Assembly (NCBI GenBank): GCA_024803745.1 | Contig: JANJXV010000043.1 | Coordinates: forward strand, 7,197,518-7,261,517 | Direction of reading: 5' to 3' | From: Megascapheus bottae | Lineage: Eukaryota; Chordata; Mammalia; Rodentia; Geomyidae | Length of the DNA stretch: 64,000 nucleotides | In this document: positions 21,815-32,073 of the stretch, in pieces | Numbering within the stretch: position 1 is the first letter of the stretch | Layout: each line of letters begins with the position of its first letter | Made by a program: the position numbers and the translations under genes | Notes under the pieces: model-generated | The model's database searches: none | What the model saw: the letters and a program-made list of their open reading frames with translations, nothing else | What the model was told of the DNA's origin: nothing

Positions 21815-22330
21815 TATTTTTTTCATATATTTTATTGTAATTAATAGAATGGTTGCATTACATGCACCAGAAAGAAGGTGCATTACTTCACAAGCATTGA
21901 TACCCTTTCTCATGTCTTGGTCCTCATTTCCCTCCCACCATCCCACCCCTCATCTTGTTTTCCTCCCTTCCCTATATGACCTCAAATAACCAAATACGCA
22001 TATATACAATATAGCAGACAACCAGGTGAAATCCTGTAAGAATATGAGATAACCAAGGACAGCAAAAAAATGAGAGATAACACAGTACAGAAAGGACAAC
22101 AATCACTCATTATATGGCTTTTGTCTCTATAACCTGGAGGTCTTTCATTTAGTGTCATTCTATATGGCCTTATGTATCTAGGTTTTGTTCTACTGTAGAT
22201 CTCTGATGGGAGAGCCCAATGTTTCTACTGATTATGACAAATGGGAAACCATTGAGCCTATGTTCCTTTGTGTCTGGCTTACTTCACTTAATATTATTTT
22301 TTCTAAGTCTTTCCATTTCTTCCAGGAAAT
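21815..22330 (-). mobile_element. Truncated L1 3' end
   Basis: Minus-strand L1 tail from 'ttcatatattttattgtaat' through 'ttatatggcttttgtctcta' to 'gtctggcttacttcacttaa', which corresponds to the end of ORF2 (LSEVSQTQ). 5'-truncated. Confidence 0.9.
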
Positions 22331-22602
22331 TCTTAGAGTCTAAAATACCATTGTAATTTTCTTCTGTGCACACTCTATTTACATCAATTGCATTGAGAAC
22401 CTCACAGGCACTACTCCTCTGCAGAAAAACCTTTTGTTCTCCAGAATTGAATCTTTGCAAGTGTCTCTAACTACTCAGTCTCCAGAATCCTAAAGCTCTT
22501 AACTACTGTGCAATGAGGGAACAAGATGGGGAATTAATTAGCCAATTACTCTTCACATTTTCCATATGGAAGAAGAAGCAGAGAGCTGCCTAATTCTTCC
22601 AG
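22331..22602. other. Spacer between L1 tail and OR C; nothing recognised
   Basis: About 270 bases with no identified feature. Confidence 0.5.
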
Positions 22603-23217
22603 TTAGTTAAGTGTCCTACCCAAGTCCTGGGTTCCGAGGATCCTGCTGCCCAGCCTCCTCAGAGTCCTGCTCATGTCCCTGTTCCTCAGGCTGTAGATGA
22701 AGGGGTTCAGAATGGGGGAGACCACTGTGTACATCACCGAGGCCACCACGAGTTTCTTGGAGCCATGGAACACAGTGGAATCGCAGTACATACCAAGCAA
22801 GGTGCCGTAGAAAAAGCAAACCACCGACAGGTGAGCCCCACACGTGGAGAAGTCTTTGTGCATCCCACTTTCTATGGGGATCCTGAGGATGGAATGGATA
22901 ATTTTGTAGTAAGAGTAAAGGATCCCTGAAAGAGGAAATAGCCCAAAGATGACAGTACTTACATATATGAACAAGCTATTTGTAAGGGAACCAGAACAGG
23001 ACAGTTTAAATATTTGAGAAGCATCACAGAAGTAATTGGGGATTTGCACACTTTTAAAGCAAGTGAATTGTAAGGTCAATATATTGTGTGCCTGGGAATC
23101 CAGAAAACTAAACAAAGCAGACACCAGTACTAAGATGCAACAGCAGCGAGTGTTCAAGAGGACCGGGTAGTGCAGCAGGTGACAAATGGCCACAAAGCGG
23201 TCATAGGCACTGAGCAG
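22603..23217 (-). pseudogene. Olfactory receptor pseudogene C, 5'-truncated
   Basis: An open frame of about 200 codons covers the receptor from the end of TM3 ([16 protein letters not shown]) through FSTCGAHLSVVC (TM6) and [14 protein letters not shown] (TM7) to a normal stop at 22603. The N-terminal half, TM1 to most of TM3, is absent. At 23218 the sequence switches to a SINE fragment. The remaining frame is clean, so truncation is the disabling event. It differs from the other five ORs: CCCILVLVSALFSFLDSQ in TM4, an extended tail GSRILGTQDLGRTLN, and Asp for Ala in KDFSTCG. It belongs to another subfamily and is not part of the four-fold duplication. Confidence 0.92.
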
Positions 23218-23262
23218 TTGAACCCAGGGCTCTATGCATGCTAGATAAGCACTCTAATATCA
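23218..23262 (-). mobile_element. SINE fragment at the OR C breakpoint
   Basis: 'ttgaacccagggctctatgc' and 'atgctagataagcactctaa' are the complement of the tRNA-like SINE half. Only about 45 bases remain. Confidence 0.7.
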
Positions 23263-23934
23263 GATTAACATTTGTGCATTGAATAGCACCTTCACCGTTA
23301 CCATACCTCTGCTGTGGTTACTAGTGCAGGAATTCCCTTGGATGTAAGAGATGTTGTGGCAGATCCTAAGCAGATGGCAGGGAAATGAGGTAGAGCCTAA
23401 AGCTTTATGCTTCTCACATGAGGAAGGAAAGAAGTTGTTTTCCAATACACAACAAATCTACATAGGGATCTAGAAATGGAAATCCTTATGTGTTGGAGAA
23501 AGACAACAAGACTCTGACCTTCAATTAAACACCAAAAAAGTTGAAAGGAGTTACGTCTCAATGAAAGCAGTGCCAGCCTTGACAAAAAGAAAAAAAATCA
23601 GGAACAGGGTAAGGTCCAGAGTTCAAGATCCAGAAAAAAGGATTGCAGTGCTAAATTCCAGAAATCGTAACAGCTTTAGATTTGAAATCTCACCACTTGA
23701 GATCTCTTAATCTCAGTGACTTCTTTCTTTTCCCTTTCTCAAAATATTATTATGGTTACATAGTTGTATCAGAGGATTTAACTTGTCATGTTTATTTATG
23801 GGCTCTGTAATCAAAGTCATTTATTCCACAGTTCTTCTAGACTCTCTCATGCCCTACCCATCCCCTCACTTTGTCTGGATCCCTTTCCCCATATGTATAT
23901 GACCAAATGCAGTCATGATATTCTTTTGAATGCT
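23263..23934. other. No gene seen; short SINE scrap near 23568-23640
   Basis: On neither strand could I recognise the missing half of OR C. A degraded ID-like piece with 'gtccagagttcaagatccag' lies near 23610. Confidence 0.45.
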
Positions 23935-24122
23935 GTCCCTGAGCTTTACTGCTCAAGACTAAATCTCTACCACTTTGAGACAGGAGGCACCATCGGGTTT
24001 TCAGGGGGCTCATTGAAAACAAGAGTCTCTTGGTCCTTCCTGATGAACTGGTTTTGAACCATGACCCTCAGATCTCAGCTCCTGAGTAGCTAGGATGACA
24101 GGCATAAACCAGCATCACACAG
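23935..24122 (-). mobile_element. Composite SINE, minus strand
   Basis: 'cccctgagtagctaggatga'-type 7SL-like half and 'actgctcaagactaaatctc' ID-like half, in reverse. The same diverged version is at the window's right edge (63870-64000). Confidence 0.75.
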
Positions 24123-24534
24123 CTTTATTTACCTTTAGCGTTTCCTGATGTTTTAACCATTCTAAGCACATTTTATTTTGTTTATTCCAATTTTAATAAA
24201 TAATGAAAACCCCAACTATGTGTCAAATATACCTGTAGCCCCACTATACATTATAATAAAAACAAAAAGATAATTTTTTAAAAAAGTGGACAGAAACAGA
24301 TCATTTTGGTTTTGGTAGCACTGTTGTTTGAACTCAGGGCTTTGTGATTTCTTGGCAAATTATGTACAACCTCCTTTTTTGTTTTTAGTAATTTATAGAT
24401 AGGATCTAGGACTTTTTAATGCACAGGTCTGGCTGAATGCTCATATCTCAGAGGTGAGCCTCTAACTGCTGGCTCATGAAAGCATGGTGGATGATTTTGT
24501 TGTTGTTTGCTTGCCTCTTTGCTTCTTTGTTTGT

Positions 24535-24775
24535 ACCAGACCTGGAGTTTGAACTTAGGATATGGACACTTTCCCTGAGCTTTTTTGCTCAGGGCTATTG
24601 TTCTACTTCTTGAGCCATAGCTGGACTTCTTGCTGTGGGGGGTTGTGTGTATGTGATTAATTGGACATAAAATTTTGATGTACTTCCCAGCCCTGGATGG
24701 CTTTGAAACAGAAATTCTCAGGTCTCTGCCTCCTGAGTAGCTAGGATTCTTGGTGTGAAGCACAGGTGCACAGCT
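24535..24775 (-). mobile_element. Composite B1/ID-like SINE
   Basis: Mirror image of the SINE at 2205-2510, with the 'gctgtggggggttgtgtgta' linker where unit A carries its long (CA)n. Confidence 0.85.
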
Positions 24776-25177
24776 AAAAGTGTTTTACATCAGGGAAACA
24801 GTAAACAAACATAATTTTGGCTTGGTCGTAAAATGAATGCATAAGCTATTGCAGAAGGTTCATTGATTTACAGAACGTGTTTGAGACATATCAAATGACA
24901 ATATATAATATCATAGTGTGACTGATCATGTATTATTATGAACTATAGGGAGATGTATGTTTGCTGATGTCACTTTCATGTCACTTGTGTGATTGGCTCT
25001 CCCCATATAGTTAACTGGTTCAATTTTATAAAAGTTTGCATTTCACCAAAATCACTGATGATTGTTGAAGTATATATAATTTAATAATAGGACTAAGCTA
25101 CCTTCTCTCTTCAAAATTTTTATCTTGACTTCTTTGTAGAAAGAGATTTCAAATTAATATGTCCACACCCTTGTATA

Positions 25178-25785
25178 ATGTATATTCACATCTGTAATCT
25201 TTGCTACTCAGAGGGCAGAGGTCTGAGGATTTTGTTCAAAGCCAGCCAGGCAAAACAAAGCCCACAGATTCTTATATACAATTAATTCCTAGAAAGCTGG
25301 AAGCAGAAATGTGGCTCAAGGGTAGGGAAATATCCTTGAGCTGAAGAGGTCAGGGACAGCACCCAGGTCCTGTGGTAGGGCACTAACCTTGAGCTGAAGT
25401 GCTCAGGTGTTGGGAGCCAGAGTGGAATCAAACTGTGCCTTGATTTGCATCAGACAATGGCTTTATTGTGTTATTGTTTTCTGGCCTTATTTTGTTTAAA
25501 TGACCTGAGATTTACCATATGAATGTAACACCTGGAAGTTCCCTGCGTTTCAAGAAGGGAAGGAAGCCTGGAGTGGAGAATAAATGAGGCAGCAGTTTTT
25601 ACCTGGGCTGCAGACCTACCGGAACTGATGTGTTTGTCTCTCTTCTATTTTTTCCTAGTCCTTGCCCCCTATTTCAGGAATCCCAATCTGCGAACCCAGG
25701 TTTGCTGCGGGCTGGCCCCGGCACTCAGGGACAGGGCCCAGTCCACAGTTCAAGCACCATGACCTCCACACCCCAAAAAAGATCC
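25178..25785 (+). mobile_element. Composite SINE split by an LTR
   Basis: Bases 25178-25407 hold the 7SL-like half and most of the ID-like half. Bases 25724-25785 hold the rest ('cagggacagggcccagtcca', 'cagttcaagcacc'). The interruption is the solo LTR at 25408-25723. Confidence 0.85.
25408..25723 (+). mobile_element. Solo LTR, class II (IAP/betaretrovirus-like)
   Basis: A 316-base element starting TGTTGGGAGCC and ending GGCCCCGGCA, with a poly(A) signal (aataaa, 25579-25584). It is bounded by an exact 6-base direct repeat CTCAGG (25402-25407 and 25724-25729). The 6-base duplication and the TGTTGGGAGCC start fit IAP-type class II elements. Internal genes have been lost by LTR-LTR recombination. 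Confidence 0.9.
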
Positions 25786-25993
25786 AAATTTCCTTTTTTA
25801 TACACATGAACATTGAGTATTATGACTGCATTCTCCCACAATTGTTTGTTTCCATTCATTCCTGTACCTCTAAATGGAATCCCACTCAGGACACTGATAG
25901 TCAGCATATTTCTGTTGTTAAATTTTCTGGGGACTACTCAAAAGTCTTACAACTTGGAATTGCACTCCTGTATATCCTATAATTAACCATATT

Positions 25994-26178
25994 TTTGCCA
26001 GATCTGGGGCTTCAATACAGGGTCTGGACACAGGCCTTGGACTTCCTCAAGGCTAGAGCTCAAGGCCACTTGAGGCACAGCACCACTTCCATCTTTTTCT
26101 GTGCATGTTGTACCAAGGAATAAAACCCAGGTCTTTGCCCTTGCTAGGCAAACACTCTAACACCAAAACTCCTGGCCC
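25994..26178 (-). mobile_element. ID-like/composite SINE
   Basis: Reverse copy, mirror of 1356-1541, including 'cttgaggcacagcaccactt' and 'ccttgctaggcaaacactct'. Confidence 0.85.
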
Positions 26179-26560
26179 CAATTAGCTGTATTTTAGATGC
26201 TGTCCTTTGACATAATATTTGGAACCTTTGTTTACCAGAAGACAAGGTAAAATCAATTATTTTGGACAACCTTTTTTTATTTTTCTACCCCTCCATAGAT
26301 GTTAGTGAGTCAATTGAAAACTTTGAATCAATTTTTGTGATTCTGAGTTCTGCAAATCAGGGTCCATGATGGTAGGAAAGCCCATCATCAGCATGTCCTC
26401 TGGCATCTCATCAAAATCTCCAACACCATATGACACTGCAGCTGGAAATCCTCCATGTCCACTTATATAGAATCCATTCTGTGATATTTTTTTCTTTTTA
26501 AAGATTTTATTGACATTGCTTTCTACATCATATTTCAAATGCTGTGTTAAACAAAAAGTA

Positions 26561-27683
26561 TTCAAGAAGGAAATCTCTATATATCATTACTAGCATTTAC
26601 ATAGAACATGATTAAAATTAAGTTGCATCTTTGTATGCCATAGATACCCATTAATATATGTAGTAAAATATTATGTCTATAGAGTCTATAGCCCATCAAA
26701 GATTTTTAAGTCTATATAGTTACATTTGTACAAGTCTCTCTTTAGTTCCCTTGCCAATTTAAGTGATTGGTTTGTTTGGTTTTGAAGGGGATTAGTTTCG
26801 TCAGTTCCCTGTAGATACTGGATAGTAAGCATTTGTCTGAAGTATTATTGGTAATAGACTTTATGATAAATTATACAAGATGCTAGGCATGCACATGCAG
26901 TTCAAGCAAAGTCAGCTACACTCAGGAGAGAATCACAAAGGCTCAATACCTGTGAGCATCTGATCACATAAAACATTATTTATCAAAATGAACTCCAGGA
27001 AGTGTAAACAAGAGGTTCATTTTCTTTGTTAATTTTACTTTCTTTTCCTTTTGCCTTGTTTGTTTGTTTATCTGTATTTAGGAATGTAAGGGGACACAGA
27101 AATGAAGAGAAGAGGGTGAACAAATGAAACAGTGAAACTCACTAGATACTAAGTTGAAATTGAATTTAAAATCTCATAGGTAATGATCGGAGGGAAAAAC
27201 TGGGAGAGAGGGAAGGAAAGAATTACATTGTCCAGAATGAACAGACTTATGTAATGGTAGCCCATTTACAAAAGGCATTGGGGGAAAAATTAAGGTACTA
27301 GGTTATGATTTTAAAATTAACTTAAACTAAAAGGGCAGGACAAGATAGCTGGAAACCAATCAGAAAGTTCTGAATTCAAAGACTGTCCAATAGTATTAAG
27401 GTAAAATGTACATATTAAAAAATTCATCACCCAATCATTGCAACATTCTTTGTCCGGCCTACCATCTGTAGACATTCATCTTTCTTTACAAACTAACAAT
27501 TTAAACATTACAAAGATATATTCCTCCTTAAGGAATCCATCCTGACATAGCCAGAATGGTTTTCCACTGCTAATGGATTGTACTAATTAAACTAGATGCA
27601 TACAGTATTCAGACAGGTAGAATTTATAGGACTATATGCTGAAGATTCTTGCTTCTGTCAAAACCACATAACAAATAAACTTC
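26561..27683. other. No gene seen; 3' flank of OR D near its end
   Basis: AT-rich. From about 27430 it resembles OR 3' flanks ('tacaaactaacaatttaaac' near 27487). The rest has no recognisable feature. Confidence 0.5.
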
Positions 27684-28664
27684 CTACATCCTGGTGTCAG
27701 CTCCTGGTTTGTACAGTCTGCTCAGGGCACTTTTGAGGTCCCTGTTCCTGAGGCTGTAGATGAAAGGGTTCAAGAGAGGAGTGACTACTGTGTACATTGC
27801 TGAGAACACAGCACTGCCCCTGGGCGAATGTGACACAGCTGATGCAAAGTAGACACCAAATGCTGTCCCAATGAATAAGCAGACCATGGACAGGTGAGAG
27901 CCACATGTAGAGAAGGCTGTGTACTTCCTGCTTGAAGATGACATTCTCAGCACAGAAGAAAGAATCTCGTAGTAAGAGAAAAGGATCCCTAAGACAGGAA
28001 GGAAAGTGTATATGCTACCAATAATGTATTTAAATAAACTATTAGTGAGTGTGTGCTTACAGGAAAGATCCTGGACATGAGAAGGGTCACAGAAGAAACT
28101 TAGGATTTCCAGTTCCTTGAAATCGGTCATCTGTAAAGCCAGCTACACTTGCAGTTGACCTTACAAGAAGATGGTGACAAATGACAAGAGAACTAAGGAG
28201 AAACAGAGATGAGGGTTCAAGATAAGAGGGTAATTCAGGGGGTGACAGATGGCCACAAAGCGGTCATAGGACATGACAGTAAGAAGCAAAACATCTGTGT
28301 TTCCAAATAAAATGAAAAGGGACATCTGGGTCAGGCAGCCGCAGTAAGAGATGACGCTGCTGTGACTCTGCAGGTTCACCAGCATCTTGGGCACGGTGGT
28401 AGAGATGAAGCAGATGTCACCCAAGGACAGGTTGGAGAGGAAGAAATACATCGGGGTGTGGAGGTTGGGGTCAGAGGTGATATCCAGGATGATGAGCAGA
28501 TTTCCGGACACAGTGATCAGGTACATGGACAAGAAGTTCCCAAAGACCATGGGTTGTAGCTCAGAGTCATCTGAGAGTCCCATGAGATAAAATTCCGAGA
28601 TGTGTGTTAGATTACACAGCTCCGCATTGATTGCAGACGTTGGATAAAAAAAGAGAGAGAGAAA
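27684..28664 (-). pseudogene. Olfactory receptor pseudogene D, 5' end split by L1
   Basis: An OR7-like receptor with NLTHISEF near the N-terminus, [59 protein letters not shown] and [22 protein letters not shown], ending at a stop at 27684. Two in-frame stops lie between TM4 and extracellular loop 2: TAA about 28158-28160 (Glu of FLEGQ) and TAG about 28143 (Trp of VWMAL). The reading frame is otherwise unbroken. At 28664 the coding sequence runs into an L1. The far side, 31384-31411, carries the duplicated target plus 'HYVLFF'-type codons in the same frame, so the L1 split the first codons of this gene. Its C-terminus is very close to that of OR B (YKPGAD). Confidence 0.95.
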
Positions 28665-28665
28665 T

Positions 28666-29446
28666 GCCTTTTCCACGTCTATTGAGACAATCATGTGATT
28701 TTTGTCATTGCTCCTGTTGATGTGTTGAATTATATTAATTGATTTGCGTATGTTGAACCAGCTTTGCCTCCCTGTGATGAATCCAGTTTGATCATAGTGT
28801 ATAATTTTTAGATGAGTGGTTGTAGACGGTTGGCCAGTATTTTGTTGAGAAGTTTTGCATCGATGTTCATCAAAGATATAAGTCTATAGTTCTCTTTCTT
28901 TGATGAATCTCTGGTTTGGGGATGAGGGTTATACTGGCTTCATAGAATGAGTTTGGTAAGGAACCTTCATTTTCAATTTCTTTGAAGACCTTGGGGAGTA
29001 TTGGTGTGAGCTCTGCTTTGAAGACCTTATAAAATTCAGCTGTGAATCCATCTGGCCCTGGGCTTTTCTTAGGTGGAAGTTCTCTAATTGCCATTTCTAT
29101 TTCAGAGCTTGAATTAGGCCTGTTGAGTTGGCTTAGTTCTTCTTGGTTCAGTGTGGGTATGTTAATATTGGCTAGGAATTCATCCATTTCATCTAGATTC
29201 TCAAATTTGTTGGCATAAAGGTTTGAGAAGTATTCCCTCATGATATTCTGGATCTTGGTAATTTCTGTCATGATATTAACATTTTCATCTGCGATTTTGT
29301 TTATTTCGATATGCTCTCTTATTTTTTTGGTAAGATTTGCTAAGGGCTTGTCAATTTTGTTAATTCTTTCAAAGAACCAACTCCTTGTTTTGTTGATTCT
29401 TTCTATAGCTTTTTTGGATTCCAAATCATTTAATTCTGCTTTGATT
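28666..29446 (-). pseudogene. L1 ORF2 fragment (inverted), linker and early RT
   Basis: Runs on the minus strand from [10 protein letters not shown] through [29 protein letters not shown] and [20 protein letters not shown], with a small deletion/shift near 28915, to [11 protein letters not shown]. That is the linker and first palm motifs of reverse transcriptase, and it lacks the catalytic FADD region. Confidence 0.9.
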
Positions 29447-30963
29447 GTAAAGGACCTTTTTGACGAAAACTTTAAAACCCTAAAAAAGGAAATTAAAGCA
29501 GAACTAAGGAAATGGAAAAACCTCCCATGCTCCTGGATTGGAAGAATCAACATTGTGAAAATGACAATCTTGCCAAGAGCTATCTACAAATTCAATGCAA
29601 TACCCATCAACATCCCAAAGTCATTCTTTAAAGAAATAGAACAGGCAATCCAAAATTTCATATGGAGTAATAAAAGACCCCGTATAGCAAAAACACTTTT
29701 TAGCAGAAAGAACAGCGCTGGAGGAATTTCAATTCCAAACTTTAGACTCTATTACAGAGCTATAATTCTCAAAACAGCTTGGTACTGGCACAGGAACAGG
29801 CCTGAAGACCAATGGAATAGAACTGAGGACACAGATATTAAACCACAGACCTATGGCCACCTAATCTTTGACAAGGGAGCCAAAAAATAGAATGGAAGAA
29901 AGACAGCCTCTTCAAAAAGTTGTGCTGGCAGAACTGGTTAAGCACCTGCAGAAAACTAAAGCTGGATCCTTCTTTGTCACCTTGCACTAGAATTAACTCC
30001 AAATGGATCAAAGATATGGAGGTAAAAGCTGACACACTGAAAACTTTACAGGAAGAAATAGGAGATACACTAGGCCTCCTTGGCACAGGTCGAAAGTTTC
30101 TTAATAAGGACCAAGAATCACAACAAATCAGAGAAAGGCTGGATAAGTGGGAGTGCATTAAACTGCAGAGCTTTTGTATGGAAAAGGACATAGCTAGTAA
30201 ACAAATCAGGAAGCCTACAGACTGGGAGAAGAACTTCACCAACCAAACAATGCACAAAGGCCTCATATCTAAAATATATCAACAACACAAAAAATTGAAT
30301 CACTCCAAAACTAACCTCCTAAGTAACAACCATCCCATTAAAAAATGGGCCAAAGACTTAAAGAGAGTCTTCTGTGAAGAAGAAACAAAAATGGCCTATA
30401 GACACATGAAGAAATGCTCAACATCTCTGGTCATAAAAGAAATGCAAATCAAAACAACTGTAAGATTCCACCTCACTCCAGTTAGAATGGCCAGGATCAG
30501 GAAAACGAATGACAACAGATGCTGGAGGGGATGTGGCCAGGAGGGATCACTACTACACTGTTGGTGGGAGTGCAAACTCGTTCAACCACTATGGAAAGCA
30601 GTATGGCAGTGCCTCAAAAGGCTAAACATAGAAGTCCCCTATGACCCAGCAATTCCACTACTTGGCATTTACCCAATCATCCAGAATCTAGGGCATACTA
30701 AATCCACTAGCACAACAATGTTCATTGCAGCATTATTCACCATAGCAAAGATATGGAACCAACCTAGATGTCCCTCAGTCGATGAGTGGATCAACAAGCA
30801 GTGGTATTTGAACAGAATGGAATTCTATGCTGCTGTCAGAAAGAATGACATTGCCCCATTTGTTAGGAAATGGAAAGACTTAGAAAAAATCATATTAAGT
30901 GAAGTAAGCCAGACTCAAAGGAACTTAGGCTCAATGGTTTCCCTCATTCGTCATAATCAGTAG
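29447..30963 (+). pseudogene. L1 ORF2 fragment, thumb to C-terminus
   Basis: From [14 protein letters not shown] through [40 protein letters not shown] and a stop at 29890, then a second frame (29920-30963) with the Cys-rich C-terminal region ([19 protein letters not shown]) and DLEKIILSEVSQTQRNLGSM to the natural stop. It encodes no complete enzyme. Confidence 0.9.
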
Positions 30964-31402
30964 AAACCTTGGGCTCTACTAGCAGAGATTTGCAATAGAG
31001 CAAAATCTTGATACATTAGGCCATATAATGTGAAGCTAATTGAAAGGACCTCCAGGATATTGAAACAAAAGCCATATAACGAATGATTGTTGTTCTTAAT
31101 GTACTATGTTGTCTCTCGTCTCCTTTGCTGTCCCTTGGTTATCTCATATTGGTATAGTATCTCACTTTGTTATCTGATATATTGAATTTATTTGTATTTG
31201 GATATTTGAAATTTGATAGGGAAGGGGGGAAAACCAAGATGGGTGGGGGGAGTGGGGGGAGGGAAATGGGTACCAAGACATGTGAAAGGGTACCAATGTA
31301 TGTGAATTAATGCACCTTCTATCTGGCAAATATCATGTAACCCTTTTACTAATTACAATAAAAAAATTTTAAAAAAAAGAACCAAAAAAAGAGAGAGAGA
31401 GA

Positions 31403-31647
31403 AAGAACAACACGTAATGAAGAAGTCAGAATTCCAGAATCATACTGAACTCAAATATGCACAGCTCATAACAACATTCTGTCCCACACTTTTCCGTTGC
31501 CACAAACCCAAGCATCCTAGAATTTTTTTCTTTCTCATTGATTCCCTTTCATGTATTCATTTTAGATACTCAACTGTGTTAGGACTATAATGTCTGATCA
31601 CAGAAAATACAGCTTAAACTTTATTACAGGCTAGTTCACAGCTGTGA
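31403..31647. other. Detached 5' side of OR D and flank
   Basis: Immediately right of the L1 target duplication. The in-frame codon at the expected start (31407-31409 region, minus strand) reads GTG, not ATG. Beyond this, no match to the conserved flanks of the other OR units was evident. Confidence 0.5.
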
Positions 31648-32073
31648 TTTTTTACTTTATTTTTTAAATATATTTTTATTCTAATTGATAAAAGGGTTAC
31701 ATGATATTTGCCAGATAGAAGGTGCATTAATTCACATACATTGATACCCTTTCACATGTCTTGGTACCCTTGACCCTCCCTCCACCGAACCTCCGTCTTG
31801 ATTTTTCCCCCCTTCCCTATCAAATTTCAAATAACCAAATACAAATACAATTCACTATATCAGATAACAAAGTGAGGTACTGTAACAATATGAGATACCC
31901 AAGGGACAGCAAAGGAGATGAGAGACAACATAGTACACTAAGGACAACAATCATTCATTATATGGCTTTTGTTTCAATATCCTGGAGGTCCTTTCAATTA
32001 GCTTCATAATATATGGCCTTATGTATCAAGGTTTTGCTCTATTGCAAATCTCTGCTAGTAGAGCCCAAGGTTT

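Larger units (their letters stand above)
24123..26560. repeat. Mirrored distal block (inverted copy of 1075-3240)
   Basis: In reverse complement and in mirrored order this matches unit A: 24240-24330 with 2950-3010, 24330-24400 with about 2880-2950, 24400-24480 with 2560-2630, the SINE 24535-24775 with 2205-2510, 25786-25990 with 1545-1740, the SINE 25994-26178 with 1356-1541, and 26290-26480 with 1075-1265. It is the far end of the OR B arm, displaced about 9 kb from OR B by later insertions. Confidence 0.8.
28665..31383 (+). mobile_element. Twin-primed (5'-inverted) L1 insertion
   Basis: Bases 28665-29446 are L1 ORF2 on the minus strand. Bases 29447-31383 are ORF2 3' part, 3'UTR and A-rich tail on the plus strand. 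A 19-base direct repeat (a7, then gagagagaga-type purines) flanks the whole at 28646-28664 and 31384-31402. Order and orientation fit twin priming, with the L1 segment between EKAF and DLFDENF lost. The insertion interrupts the start of OR D. Confidence 0.95.
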
